Program-made: the position numbers and the translations under genes
Shown: positions 33,266 to 43,337 of the stretch, one piece after another
How positions within the stretch are numbered: the first letter of the stretch is position 1
Layout: each line of letters starts with the position of its first letter
Assembly: GCF_003932715.1 (NCBI RefSeq)
Contig: NZ_CP020700.1
Span: 6,346,501 to 6,410,500 of the forward strand
DNA: 64,000 bases
Source of the DNA: Streptomyces tsukubensis
Lineage (GTDB): Bacteria; Actinomycetota; Actinomycetes; Streptomycetales; Streptomycetaceae
Reading direction: 5' to 3'
The notes under the pieces: model-generated
Seen by the model: only the letters and a program-made list of their open reading frames with translations
Database searches by the model: none
What the model was told of the DNA's origin: nothing

Positions 33266-34857
33266 TCAGCGGACGCCCAGGGCACGCAGCGTCTTGAACG
33301 CCCGGGTCAGGATCCGCGCCCACTGCTCGTGCTCGACTCTGCTGGGCGGGGTGAAACCCTGGAGGCGCTGGTGGGCGACCGTCTGGGCTTCGGTGTACTT
33401 GAGCAGCCCGTCGGCGCCGTGACGGCGGCCGAGGCCCGAGTCGCCCATGCCGGCCATGGGTGCGTCGATGCTTCCCCAGGCGGCGGCGAACGCCTCGTTG
33501 ACATTGACGGTGCCGGCGTGCAGCCGTGCCGCGACCTTGCGGGCCTCGGTGCCGTTGCGACCCCAGACGCTTGCGTTGAGGCCATACGGCGTGGCGTTGG
33601 CCATCGCCACCGCCTCGTCGGCCGACCGGTAGCGGTAGCGGTAGACCGACACCACGGGGCCGAACGTCTCGTGGTCGAACAGCGTCATCTCAGGGGTCAC
33701 ATCGGTCAGGATCGTCGGCTCGTAGAACAGGGGCCCGAGGTCGGGCCGGGCTTTGCCTCCGGCCAGTACGGTCGCGCCCTTCGATACCGCGTCGTCGACG
33801 TGCGAGCTGACGGTCTCGAGCTGCGAGGGGGTGGTCAGCGAGCCCATGTCCACCGAGAAGTCGCAGGCCGCACCCAGGCGCATGGCCCGGGCACGGTCGG
33901 CGAACGCGGTGACGAACGCGTCGTGGATCTCATCGGCGACGTAGAGCCGTTCGATGGACACGCACAGCTGGCCGGCCGAGGGGAAGCAGGCGGCGACCGC
34001 GCCGGTGGCGGCCTTCTCGACGTCGGCGTCGGCGAGGACGACCATGGCGTTCTTGCCGCCGAGCTCCAGGGACGCGCCGATCAGCCGCTCACCCGCGTCG
34101 CGCGCGATCTGGCGCCCGCTGGCGGTGGAACCGGTGAACATCATGTAGTCCCCGCCGGCCATCAGCGCGTCTCCGATGGAGCTGCCACGGCCGACCACCA
34201 TCTGCCAGACGTCGGGTGGCAGGCCGGCCTCGCGCATCAGGGCCAGTGCCCACAGTGCGGTCAGGGCGGTCTGGGTGTCGGGCTTCTGGACGACGGCGTT
34301 GCCGGCCATCAGGGCCGGGATGGCGTCGCCGGCGGCCATGCTGAGCGGGTAGTTCCAGGGCGATATGACGGTGACGACGCCCTTGGGTGGTGCAGCTCGG
34401 TGGTGTGGGTCAGCATCGGGATCGCGCCCTTGCGGCGCTTGGGTGAGAGCAGCCGCCGTGCGCTGCGCGCGTAGTAGCGGGCGGTGATCGCGATGTCGCT
34501 CACCTCGAGGAACGCGTCGCGGCGGGTCTTGCCGCTCTCGGCCTGCATCAGGTCGAGGGCTTCCTCCTGCCGCTGGAGGACGAGGTCGTGGAAGCGCAGC
34601 ATGATGCGCTTGCGGTCGGCCACCGGGGTGGCCGACCAGCCGGCTTGCGCGGCGCGTGCCCGGGCGAAGGCGTCCTGGACGTCGTCGGGGGTGGAGATGG
34701 GCAGGTCCGCGAGCGGTGCGCCGGTGTACGGGGAGGTCGTGGTGACCCGCTGGGCGCGAGTACCGGCGGCCACCAGGGCGGCCAGGCGGGCGAGCCGGGC
34801 CGGCGTCAGCGTTGCCGGGAGGGCGGCCTGGGGGTGGCTGGTGTTCGTGGTGGTCAT
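33266..34857 (-). pseudogene. Succinate-semialdehyde/aldehyde dehydrogenase, frameshifted
   Basis: The N-terminal 160 residues (start ATG 34857; TTTSPYTGAPLADLPISTP, LQAESGKTRR-like segment) and the remainder (KGVVTVISPWNYPLSMAAGD, ELGGKN with catalytic Glu, SAGQLCVSIER with catalytic Cys, ETFGPVVSVYRY) are in different frames. The switch is at about 34391, where a CCC run would need one more C to restore KGVV. The full protein would be about 530 aa, the size of GabD2-type NAD(P)-dependent aldehyde dehydrogenases. Either inactivated or an assembly indel. Confidence 0.85.
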
Positions 34858-34863
34858 CTTGTC

Positions 34864-35789
34864 TCAGCTCCGGTCCTGGAGGGAGGTGGGCACGGGCATG
34901 TGCAGCGCCAGCTGGCCCTCGGTGGTGACGTCGAGCTGGATCGTCCGGATCGGCTTCAGCGAGCGCAGGTCGTCGCTCATCCGGCCCTCGCCGAGCCGCA
35001 GGTCCAGGCCGCGGGGGAACCGCGTGGTTCCCGAGGAGAGCATGTTGATCTGGCTGGTCGTGGAGTGCCAGGCGCCGTCGATCGTGGTGTAGGAGGCAGG
35101 GTCGAGACGTGTGCGCCGGTGGGCCGCGCGGTCTGCTTCGGGGAGGGCGCCGACAGAGCGAGGTCAAGGCCGCCCCGCTCGTTGGCGACCCTGGCGGAGG
35201 TGCGCGCGGTGTCGATGTCGACGTCGAGCCCGGTAACCCACTTGGGGAACCCGTAGCCGTCGTGGCCACGCACCTGCGCGATCTCGGTGTTGACCGGGAG
35301 CGAGAGTACGTAGGAGTGCAGGGAGTCATTCTTGAGCCCGGCGACCAGGTCGAACAGGCCCAGCCCTCCGTGCCGGGCCGGCTTCACGGCGATACCGACC
35401 GCGGCCTCGGTGTAGAAGTCGATGTCGCACACGTCGTACCGGAAGGCCATCACGGAGACGATCCCGAGCCCCGGGGCGATCTCGAGCGGGTCCAGTTCCC
35501 GGGGCAGGCGGGCCCGGATCGCCCTGGTCGGCGCGAGCATGGTGAGCCGGGTCGTGGAGATGCGGTAGTAGAAGTTCGGCGTCAGCGTGGGCCCGATGCG
35601 GGAGTCCACGCGGCTCTTGGGCATCCGGCGGAAGAAGTCGACACTGCTGACCCGCGGGTCCTGCTCCACCTCGTCGAGGTCGGTGTCCATGCGGAACCGG
35701 TCATAGAGGCCGCCTTCGGGGACGGTGATGAGACGCCCTCCGAGAGCGACCTCTACGGTCCGGTCGGTCAGCTTGCCGGTCGATGCCAT
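34864..35789 (-). pseudogene. Acetoacetate decarboxylase-like protein, frameshifted
   Basis: ATG 35789. Residues 1-210 (VDFFRRMPKSRVDSRIGPTL, FYYRISTTRLTMLAPTRAI, GHDGYGFPKWVTGLDVDID) resemble the acetoacetate decarboxylase (ADC) superfamily. Near 35115 the frame shifts: the sensible continuation YTTIDGAWHSTTSQINMLSS, RLGEGRMSDDLRSL, QLALHMPVPTSLQ lies in another frame and stops at 34864. One base is missing or extra. It starts the cargo operon downstream of the TetR gene, next to the operator. Confidence 0.72.
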
Positions 35790-35799
35790 GAGCCCTCTC

Positions 35800-35860
35800 C
35801 TCCGATGTAAGCGGTGTCAACACCGAGGATTGCACGGCATGTGAGCACCGTCAACACTGG
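35800..35860. promoter_or_regulatory. Candidate TetR operators, ADC-operon side
   Basis: GTAAGCGGTGTCAACA at 35808 and GAGCACCGTCAACACT at 35840 share the GTGTTGACRGYG core (either strand) with copies ahead of the tetR gene. Two spaced half-palindromes upstream of the ATG at 35789. Confidence 0.62.
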
Positions 35861-35895
35861 AGAGCGCCAGGCGTGCGCCGGGTGGGCGCCACGCG

Positions 35896-36471
35896 TCAGG
35901 GGCCGACCGACGTGATGGCGAGGAAGGCGCTGCGCACCCGGTCGGCGACCTCCTTGCTCGACCCGGCCTGCAGCTTGCCGTCGAGGTAGAGGCAGGCCAG
36001 CCCGTGGGCGAGTCCCCAGCCGGCCGTGGCCAGAGCCGAGGCGTCCGCGTCAGGGAGGACGCGATCGAGCGCGTCGGCCAGCAGCTCATGCAGGGCGTCC
36101 GCGGCCTTGACCCGCTCGTCGGCGGCGTCGTCGCACGGCTTGCCGAACATCACACGGAACAGGGCCGGGCGCCGCAGCGCGAAGTCGACGTAGGCGACGG
36201 CGAACTCGGCCAGGTCCGGGAGAGCGGCGGGCAGGTCCTGCCCGCCGCCCAGGTCGGCCAGCAGGTTCCGGAAGCCCTCGACGGCGAGCGCAGACTCCAG
36301 GGCGTCGCGGTCCTTGAAATGGCGATACGGCGCAGTCTGCGACACACCGGCCCGGCGTGCGACGGCACGCAGCGAGAAGGGCTCGCCGCTCTCCAGCATC
36401 TCCATCGCGGCCGACAGCAGCGCCGCCCGCAGGTCGCCGTGATGGTAGCCACTCTTTTCCAATGTTGACAC
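35896..36471 (-). CDS. TetR/AcrR family transcriptional regulator
   Basis: 191 aa, ATG 36471. N-terminal HTH: GDLRAALLSAAMEMLESGE, SLRAVARRAGVSQTAPYRHF, KDRDALESALAVEGF. The C-terminal ligand domain has FALRRPALFRVMFGKP and GWGLAHGLACLYLDGKL, similar to TetR_C_33/WHG-type regulators. Flanked on both sides by the GTGTTGACRGYG repeats, so it probably represses itself, the ADC-aldehyde dehydrogenase operon and perhaps the divergent NmrA gene. Confidence 0.9.
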   Translation of the reverse strand: MSTLEKSGYHHGDLRAALLSAAMEMLESGEPFSLRAVARRAGVSQTAPYRHFKDRDALESALAVEGFRNLLADLGGGQDLPAALPDLAEFAVAYVDFALRRPALFRVMFGKPCDDAADERVKAADALHELLADALDRVLPDADASALATAGWGLAHGLACLYLDGKLQAGSSKEVADRVRSAFLAITSVGP

Positions 36472-36525
36472 CGCTTACTTCATCCTCCTACGCTGTGTTA
36501 GCACCGTAAACATAGCTGATGTCCG
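36455..36525. promoter_or_regulatory. Candidate TetR operators between tetR and NmrA gene
   Basis: CAATGTTGACACCGCTTAC at 36460 is the reverse complement of the box at 35808, and GTGTTAGCACCGTAAACA at 36496 is a second, related copy. They overlap the start of tetR and the divergent upstream region of the NmrA-like gene. Confidence 0.62.
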
Positions 36526-36674
36526 GTGGAGCCAGGTGCCCCCGGCTCGGCCAACGACCACGTCGGCTTGGTCCGCATCCCGGCCACGTTGGTCGACCGC
36601 ATCGTCACGTGGCGGTGCGACGCTGCTCGCAGGTGAGCTGCCACCACCCGCACCATCCACCTCAAGGAGACCCC

Positions 36675-37595
36675 ATGCAGACCGTCCTCGGCGCCGGCGG
36701 GCCGATCGCCGACGAGCTCGTGAACGAGCTCCACCGCAACCACACCAAGGACATCCGCCTCGTCAGCCGCAAGCCGTCGAAGGTGAACGACACCGACGAG
36801 CTCATGGCCGCAGACCTCACCGACGCCGACGCCACCAGCCGCGCCGTCGCGGGCAGCGACATCGCCTACCTCACCGTCGGCCTGCCCCTGGACTCGGAGC
36901 TGTGGGAGCGACAGTTCCCCGTCATGATGCGCAACGTCATCGACGCCTGCGCCGAACACGGCACGAAGCTCGTCTTCTTCGACAACACCTACATGTATCC
37001 CGGAACGCCGACGCCCCAGACCGAGTCGACAGCATTCGCGCCGGGCGGGCGCAAGGGACGAGTCCGCGGACAGATCGCCACCATGCTGCTTGAGGCCATG
37101 CGGGCCGGACGGGTCGAAGCCCTGATCGGCCGCGCGCCCGAGTTCTACGGTCCCGGCCGGACGAAGAGCTACACGAACTCGTTGGTGTTCGACCGGATCA
37201 AGGCGGGCAAGCGGCCGTTCGTCCCGGTCGACGCCCAGGCCAAGCGGTCCCTGATCTGGACCCCCGACGCGAGCCGCGCTCTCGCTCTGCTCGGCAACAC
37301 TCCGGATGCCTACGGCCAGACGTGGCACCTGCCCATCGACCCGGACCGGCAGTCCTACGCCCAGCTCATCAAGACCGCCGACGAGGTCACCGGCCGCAAG
37401 ATCGGCTACACGGTCCTGCCGATGCTCGCCTTCGGCCTCGGGCGCCGCTTCGTCAAGCCGCTCGACGAGATGTACGAACTGCTCGTCCGCTACCGCGACG
37501 ACAACATCTTCGACAGCTCGAAATTCGCGGCCCGCTTTCCCGAATTCCAGGTCACGAGCTATCGGGAGGGAGTGGAGCGGATCCTCGCCGACTGA
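36675..37595 (+). CDS. NmrA/NAD(P)-dependent epimerase-like oxidoreductase
   Basis: ATG 36675 behind AAGGAGA. 306 aa with an N-terminal dinucleotide-binding GAGGPIADELVNEL (GxxGxxG-like variant), RLVSRKP, AADLTDADATSRAVAGSD and KLVFFDNTYMYPG, then GRAPEFYGPG and a C-terminal PMLAFGLGRRFVKPLDEM: an atypical short-chain NmrA-like/epimerase protein. Divergent from tetR and probably controlled by it. Confidence 0.82.
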   Translation: MQTVLGAGGPIADELVNELHRNHTKDIRLVSRKPSKVNDTDELMAADLTDADATSRAVAGSDIAYLTVGLPLDSELWERQFPVMMRNVIDACAEHGTKLVFFDNTYMYPGTPTPQTESTAFAPGGRKGRVRGQIATMLLEAMRAGRVEALIGRAPEFYGPGRTKSYTNSLVFDRIKAGKRPFVPVDAQAKRSLIWTPDASRALALLGNTPDAYGQTWHLPIDPDRQSYAQLIKTADEVTGRKIGYTVLPMLAFGLGRRFVKPLDEMYELLVRYRDDNIFDSSKFAARFPEFQVTSYREGVERILAD

Positions 37596-37963
37596 CCCGC
37601 CGACGAGTACTCCCGCCGATCGACGCGTGCCGCGATGCCGAACCGGCGCCGATACTCCGACGGCGTCACGCCCGTGGCGCGCAGGAAGAGCCGACGGAAG
37701 TTCGATGCGCTCAGGTAGCCGAAGCTGCGGGGGATCTGAGCGACCGGCTCGCTGGTCAGCTCCAGCTCGCGAGCCTTGGCAATGCGCGCCACCTGGAGGT
37801 ATTCCGTCGCGGTCAGGCCCGTAGCCTCCTTGAACCGCCGCCGGCCGGTGCGCGGGTGCATGGCCGCGGCCCGCGCGAGGTGGTCGACCCACGCCAGGAT
37901 CCCCGCGGCCATCATGACTTCGACGTCATCGATCACCATGCGTGAGGCGTCCACACGAACCTT
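37559..37963 (-). pseudogene. GlxA-like AraC regulator, C-terminal half
   Basis: Minus strand reading VRVDASRMVIDDVEVMMAAG then, after an apparent internal loss of about 100 residues, HPRTGRRRFKEATGLTATEY, ARELELTSEPVAQI and GYLSASNFRRLFLRATG ending in RRRFG. This is the AraC helix-turn-helix end of GlxA-family regulators. Its N-terminal half lies next to it on the opposite strand (37986-38464). It overlaps the end of the NmrA gene. Confidence 0.78.
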
Positions 37964-37985
37964 CCACCACGGACTTCGAGAGGGC

Positions 37986-38464
37986 ATGCTGAGCCCGACC
38001 GTGACAGGTCCGCACGTCGACGAGACCGGAGCGTGGGTCGTCGGAGAGGTCCGTCTGCTGGAGTACGCCGACTGCCAGGTGTCGGCGATCCACGGCCTGC
38101 GGGACATCTTCCGTGTCGCCAGCGAGTTCGCCGTGACGTCGGCCGACCCTGCGAGCGTGATCCGGGTCAGCACCTGGGCGGTGTCCGCCACCGACGACGG
38201 GCCGGTCATGGTGTGCACCTCGGACACTCATCCTGAGCTCGCGCACCGGCTCAGCCACGTCGTCATCCCGCCGAGCCTCGTCGTACCCGAGCTGATGGTG
38301 TCGGTGGGCGAGTTCACCGATGGGCTCGTCGGCCTCCGGTCCGAGGGCACCAGGCTCTGTGCCGTGTGCGCCGGTGTCTTCGTCCTCGCCGAGACGCAGC
38401 TGCTCGACTGCCGGGACGCCACGACCCACTGGGCGTTCGCCGAGGAGCTGGCGCGCCGATACCC
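37986..38464 (+). pseudogene. GlxA-like AraC regulator, N-terminal half, inverted
   Basis: Plus strand frame with VRLLEYADCQVSAIHGLRD, IFRVASEFA, GTRLCAVCAGVFVLAETQ and WAFAEELARRYP, the DJ-1/PfpI-like sensor domain of GlxA-type regulators, ending where VRVDASRM should follow. Turning this segment round would place ARRYP next to VRVDASRM at 37963 on the minus strand, restoring one gene. So an in-place inversion of about 0.5 kb broke the gene. Confidence 0.75.
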
Positions 38465-38476
38465 AGCACAGCGATG

Positions 38477-38506
38477 GGGCGGCAGACCCTGTCGCGTCTG
38501 CCGCCC
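38477..38506. terminator. Inverted repeat, likely terminator
   Basis: Perfect 11-bp arms GGGCGGCAGAC / GTCTGCCGCCC with an 8-nt loop, just beyond the stop of the hydrolase gene (minus strand), between it and the broken GlxA gene. Confidence 0.7.
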
Positions 38507-38522
38507 ATGTTCCTGGATGCGG

Positions 38523-39497
38523 TCACTCCTGCTGGAGCGCCTCTCGCAGCGCGTCGACGGACAGCTTGCGTGCGACATTGGTGGCCGGGGTGTCCCGCAG
38601 TCCGTCCAGCAGCATGAAGTCGTGGACGGTCCCGCTGATGCGGACGGCCGTCACCTCGACGCCGGCCTCACGGAGCTTGTTGGCGTACAGCTCGCCCCCG
38701 TCCCGCAGGACGTCGGCCTCCGCCGTGATGACGAGGGCGGGCGGCAGCCCCTCAAGGTCCTCAAGGGTCGCCCGCAGCGGCGAGGCGTACTTCTCCTCGC
38801 GCTTGGCTTCGTCGGTCGTGTACGCGTCCCAGAACCACTTCATCCCATCGCGGGTGAGATAGTAGTGCTCCGCGAACTGGTGGTAGGACTGCGTGTCGAA
38901 GTCCGGCCCGGTCACGGGGTAGAGCAGGATCTGCGCCTTGAGCGCGAGCCCGCCGCGGTCCTTGTTCATCTGCGCGAAGACCGCGGACATGCATCCGCCG
39001 ACCGACTCGCCGGCGACGGCGACGCGGGAGGTGTCGAGGCCATGGTCGGCGCCGTTGTCCCGCAGCCACTGACCGACGGCGTAATTCTGCTCGACCTGCG
39101 TGGGGTACCCCTTCTCGGGCGCCCAGTCGTAGACCGGGAAGACGCCGGCGGCCCCGGCTCCGACGGTGAGCTCCCGGAAGAGGCGGTCGTGGGTCTTGTC
39201 GTCGCCGAAGACCCACCCGGCACCGTGGATGTAGAAGACCACGGGCAGCGGGCCCGTGGCGCCCTTGGGCTTGATGATGCGGGTGCGTACGGTGCCCCAC
39301 TGGCCGGCGTCGACGTCGACCCACTCCTCGTCGACGTCCGGGCGCTCGACGCCTTCGCCGCTCTGCAGGTCGCTGAGGATCTTGCGCCCCTCTTCGGGCG
39401 GAACCTCGTAGATCCGCGGGTGCGGGTCGGTGGCGTCGGCGAGCTCCTTGGCCTCAGGTTCCAGGTACGGGGTGGTGGGGGCTGGAAGGTCGGACAT
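38523..39497 (-). CDS. Alpha/beta hydrolase, hormone-sensitive-lipase type
   Basis: ATG 39497. 324 aa with oxyanion-hole motif HGAGWVFG (HGGG variant), nucleophile elbow GESVGG, acid in ADVLRDGG and a C-terminal HDFMLLDGL histidine: the HSL/GDSAG-type esterase family that often has GDSAGG, here GESVGG. The N-terminal cap (YLEPEAKELADATDPHPRI) is typical. Esterase on small acyl substrates; specific substrate unknown. Cargo of the Tn7-like element. Confidence 0.88.
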   Translation of the reverse strand: MSDLPAPTTPYLEPEAKELADATDPHPRIYEVPPEEGRKILSDLQSGEGVERPDVDEEWVDVDAGQWGTVRTRIIKPKGATGPLPVVFYIHGAGWVFGDDKTHDRLFRELTVGAGAAGVFPVYDWAPEKGYPTQVEQNYAVGQWLRDNGADHGLDTSRVAVAGESVGGCMSAVFAQMNKDRGGLALKAQILLYPVTGPDFDTQSYHQFAEHYYLTRDGMKWFWDAYTTDEAKREEKYASPLRATLEDLEGLPPALVITAEADVLRDGGELYANKLREAGVEVTAVRISGTVHDFMLLDGLRDTPATNVARKLSVDALREALQQE

Positions 39498-40054
39498 CGC
39501 TGATCCTTTCCTCGAATGCCGGGTCGCTCGCGTCATGGACGCTACAAACGGATCGCATACAGACCAAGTGCCGCGAACGACTCCCTTCGAGGTGATCGCG
39601 ACACCCACCCTGAGGTGTGATCCGATGAGCGGTACATAGGGCGGGCCGGTAACAGGAGCCCCCGGAATGCGGCCCGACGGGGACTCCATCGTCAGCAAGC
39701 CCCAGTCGCAGCGCGTAGCGGCACGTCCACGGGCGCTGCTTGTGCATGGAATGGGCATGGCGTATTTCCGGTGAGAAGCTCCCCCTGCCAACAGGGTCCG
39801 GCACGTCGATGTTGATCGCATTCGCTGATGCGGGTGGGAGTGGTGTGCCGCATACACACTGAGCGGGACCGGCCGTGCCGATTCTGAGTCCTCTGTGCAC
39901 CATCCTCTGTTCACAGTCGGCGCCGGAATCTTCCTGGTGGGCGGATCGGTACATCGTTCTCAAGGAAGGCGCCACGCACGGTAGCCCGGCTATTCCGGGC
40001 CGGCGTCAGATGGTGGACCATCGCTCCGCTCTGTCAGTGCGACCCCGGTTCTTG
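39498..40054. other. Intergenic region inside transposon
   Basis: About 560 bp between the hydrolase start and the tniQ stop. No convincing gene. Contains GTTCTCAAGGAAGGCGCC at 39956, similar in layout to the right-end GTTCTCAGAACCGGCGCC, and GTTCACAGTCGGCGCC at 39909; these may be extra TnsB-type boxes or a relic of an older end. Confidence 0.55.
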
Positions 40055-42225
40055 TCACTTTCTCCTGGGGCGGCCCGGATAGAACCCGGCGGGGCGGAGT
40101 TGGACGTCGTTCTTCAGCAGGGCCAGGCGCACGGTGGCGAGGGTGGTTCCTTCACGGTCGGCGATGTCCTGGAGCGACAGGTGGTCGTGCTCGTACCAGG
40201 TACGCCATTGCTTGATGCGCCGGGCGGTTTGCTGGGTTCGGCGAAACTGCGGCGGGCTCCAGTCCACCGGGTGCTCGGCAAGCAGGTAGATGACATGCGC
40301 GGTGGTGGTCTTCAGCGTGTGTGCGAGCTGGGCGACGGAGAAGTCGCCGACGGGCGTTGCCCGGTGGAGTTGGGCGGCGGTGATGCGTGCGGGGTCCGGC
40401 CCGGGGAGCACGAGGTGACGCAGTGACCGCGCGGGGAGGCACGGTGCCCACTGGAGGGGTTCGTTGATCTTGTGTTCGTCGAGCAGGGTGCGGGCGGTGT
40501 GGCGGAGCAGTTCGGCTTCGGCGGGCAGGATCCGCCAGCGGAAACGCTGGTACTGCTGGCGTTGAGAGGCGGAGGTGGGGGCGATGTCGGGGTGGGCGAG
40601 GTGGGCGGGGGATCCGGTCAGGACCTGGAAGATCCAGCGTTGGGCGTGCGCGGCGCCGGGGGTGTGGTTCGAGCGCAGCCGGCTCTGCAGGGTCCGCCAG
40701 ACCTGGGGGTCGAGGAAGTGGGCGCGGGGGTGAACAGGGTGCGGCGGCGGTGGTAGTCGATCGGGGCGCCGTGGGTGTCGAGGTGGTCGGCCAGCAGGAT
40801 CAGCGCGTGCAGGACGTCGGTGCAGTCGTCACGCCGGGTGAGGTCGGCCAGGAGAGTGGAAACGTTGTGGCTGCTGACGGTGGTGCCGGTCAGGCGGGTC
40901 GCGGCGGCGATGGAAGTCGCGTTGCCCACCAGGAGGCAGGCCACGGCGAGGAGTTCGTCCGCGCGCCGGGCCACTGGTTTGCCGTCCGGGTGCCGCGGAG
41001 ACAGCCGCAGGGCCCATGCGGGCCACAGGGCGGTGGGCAGCATACGGGCCCGCACGTCCTGGTCGGCCGGTGGGCGGGTGGAGTGGATGGCGGTGCGGTG
41101 GCGCAGTCGGGCGACCGGCATGATCTGTGCTTCCCGGCTGTTGCGCAGGGCTGCTTCCAGTGCCGGGGAAACGGTTCCGCCGAGGCCGACGATGTTGCCG
41201 GGGTGGAGCTGGCGGCGGGTGGCGGCCACCCGGTCAGTTAGCCACTGCACGGCGCTGCCCGCGGCGTGGATGTCCGCGGCCTGCAGGACTCGGATCGCCG
41301 CCGCGACCGCTATGGCAGTCGCTGCGGAATCAGCGGGGGCAAAGTAGCTGTGCCGGTCCACCCGCCGGGTGTCCGGGGTGCGCTGCGACGTGGTGGGCAG
41401 CGGGTCGGTGCGGTAGCGCTCCAGCTGGTCCAGTACGTCGGCCGGGGCCATCGGCTGCAGATCGGTGGACGTTGCATGGTTGAGGACCAGCGCTCCCAGA
41501 CACTTCGCGTCGCGCAGCACCACCCCCAACGGCGCCCCCGCCGGCCCGTACAGCGGCCAGCACACCGCACGGTCCGGGGCCACGAGGAGGGTCTCGATCA
41601 GGCGCTGGGTCTGCGACAGAGGGCCGTCGGGTGCGATCGCGGTGACCGGGGCGGCGGCGAGGCGGTGGTGGCAGCGGCGGGGACGGGGTCCGGTGCCCGG
41701 TGCTGCGCTCGCACACAGCCCCGGGCGGGGAGTCTCACCGCGGGGGTGGGCACGCAGGCGCGGAATGTGCCCGCAGGCGGGGCAGCGGTCGGCGAGCAGA
41801 ACGTGGTGGCGGGTGCAGGCGAAGGACCAGCCCAGGCGCCAGGTCACCTGCCAGCGTCCACCGCTCTCCTCCAGGCAGGCGGGGCAGAAGCGGGAGCCCG
41901 AGCGCCCCCACAGCAGTTGCCGGTGCACCTGGCGCCGTTCGGTGAGGATCACCACCGCGTGCCCGTCGAAGGGCTGCAGCGTCATCTTGGTGAGAACCGT
42001 CTCGGGTACCCCGGTGGCCTGGGCGATGGCGGCCAGCTCCTCCCGGGCGGCCAGGGTGGTCCAGCGCGGCAGGACCGGGGCGGCGAGGGCCGGGTCACGG
42101 TTGGGCAGGCCCAGCGCGCGGAGCACGTCGGTGAAGGGGCAGTGCAGCTTGTGGGCGAGGAATTCCTGCCAGGAGTCCAGCGCCTCGCCTGGATGCGGTG
42201 CGTACCGCAGCGGCAGAGTCCTCAT
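40055..42225 (-). pseudogene. tniQ: TniQ/TnsD-like target-selection protein, frameshifted
   Basis: ATG 42225 overlaps the tnsC stop (ATGA). Residues 1-500 contain the TniQ hallmarks: LPLRYAPHPGEALDSWQEFL, FCPACLEESGGRW and CTRHHVLLADRCPACG zinc pairs. Near 40731, in the run following TLFTP, the frame changes: the sensible continuation RAHFLDPQVWRTLQSRLRSN, RWIFQVLTGSPAHLAHPDI, then the 118-aa end (VGDFSVAQLAHTLKTTTAHV, DIADREGTTLATVRLALL) lies one frame over. One base appears missing. Whole protein about 720 aa, larger than Tn7 TnsD. It would choose the insertion site. Confidence 0.8.
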
Positions 42226-43337
42226 CGGGAGCCCCGGGTCCGGCGTGGCCGGCTGGTGGCCTTGCCCGCGTGCAGCGCATAAGTGAGTTCCCGGCGGGCC
42301 TGTTCGGCGGCAGTGTCGTTCTTGACCTGGTCGAGGAGGTCCTGGGTGAGGCGTTCGGTGCCGGTGCGCTGGGCGCGCTGGCAGCCGCGGTTGATCAGTG
42401 TCATCAGCGAGCCGATGTGTCCGGTGCTGCGGGCGAAGAGGTAGTCCGACAGGTTGTCGGCGAGCATGCCGGGGTGGGTGTCGGCCAGGACGATGCGCTG
42501 CTCCAGGGCGAGGAGGAGCTGCCGCCAGTGGCGGCGGCCTGGCTCGGTGTCGATGGTGAAGGGCGGCATGTCCAGGCGGGTGGTGCGCCGCCCGGTCTGG
42601 GCCAGAGCTGTCTCGCCGACGGTTTCGCCCTCGCTGAACAGGCCCTTGTCGGCCAGGCCCACGCCGACCTTGAGGAGGGTGACGGGGAACTCGTTGGCGA
42701 TCCATTTGAGGTGGTTGCTGACCTCGATGCCGCTGGTGTTGCGCCACTTCAGGAAGTGCAGGTCGTCCAGGACGAGCAGTCTGACCTCGCAGGACAGGAC
42801 ACAGTCCAGGGCCTGCAGGCCGAGCTGGGCGGCTGTGGAAGTGACTCTTCCTGGGTGGCCGAAGAACTCCAGCATGGCCCGGTTGAGGTCCTTCATCCCC
42901 GTGTTGCCGGTCAGCCCCACCCGGCACACCGGCCACCGCTCGTGCCCCAGGGCGGTGAACTCGCCCAGCTCGGCGATTTCCCGGCGGTGGAACTCGCGGG
43001 CGAACGCCAAGACGGCGGTCGTCTTGCCCAGGCCCGGGAACGCGTCCACGGCCACGGCTCCCTTGGCCTTGTCGCCGTCCTGCACGTTGCTGTCGAGGAT
43101 GTCCCACAAGTCCTCGTGCAGTGCTGCCAGTTGTGGGGTACGGATCGGCCCCAGGTTGGCATGCCATCCCCGGCGCTGCCGGTTGTAGGCGTCTCGCTCG
43201 TCGACGGTCAGGGCGGCCAGCTCGGACCGGTTCAACGCCTGCGGCTGGTCACGTCGGGGCGTGTCGACGAACGCTTTGAAGTCCTCTTTGCGTGACAGCG
43301 CCAGATTCCCCGGGTCCAGCCGGGGCGGGATGCTCAC
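42222..43337 (-). CDS. tnsC: TnsC/TniB-like transposition AAA+ ATPase
   Basis: GTG 43337 overlaps the tnsB stop (GTGA). 371 aa: Walker A in DAFPGLGKTT (residues 98-107), Walker B RLLVLDDLHFL (about 186-196), sensor region VTLLKVGVGLADKG and C-terminal helices. TnsC bridges the target selector TniQ and the TnsAB transposase in Tn7-like systems. Order tnsA-tnsB-tnsC-tniQ with four-base overlaps supports one translationally coupled operon. Confidence 0.88.
   Translation of the reverse strand: MSIPPRLDPGNLALSRKEDFKAFVDTPRRDQPQALNRSELAALTVDERDAYNRQRRGWHANLGPIRTPQLAALHEDLWDILDSNVQDGDKAKGAVAVDAFPGLGKTTAVLAFAREFHRREIAELGEFTALGHERWPVCRVGLTGNTGMKDLNRAMLEFFGHPGRVTSTAAQLGLQALDCVLSCEVRLLVLDDLHFLKWRNTSGIEVSNHLKWIANEFPVTLLKVGVGLADKGLFSEGETVGETALAQTGRRTTRLDMPPFTIDTEPGRRHWRQLLLALEQRIVLADTHPGMLADNLSDYLFARSTGHIGSLMTLINRGCQRAQRTGTERLTQDLLDQVKNDTAAEQARRELTYALHAGKATSRPRRTRGSR

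Noticed and set aside
39856..39975. Alternative left end of the Tn7-like element next to tniQ
   Set aside because: GTTCTCA-N5-GGCGCC boxes occur here, but no TGT terminus with matching 5-bp duplication was found; the 32083 end has both.
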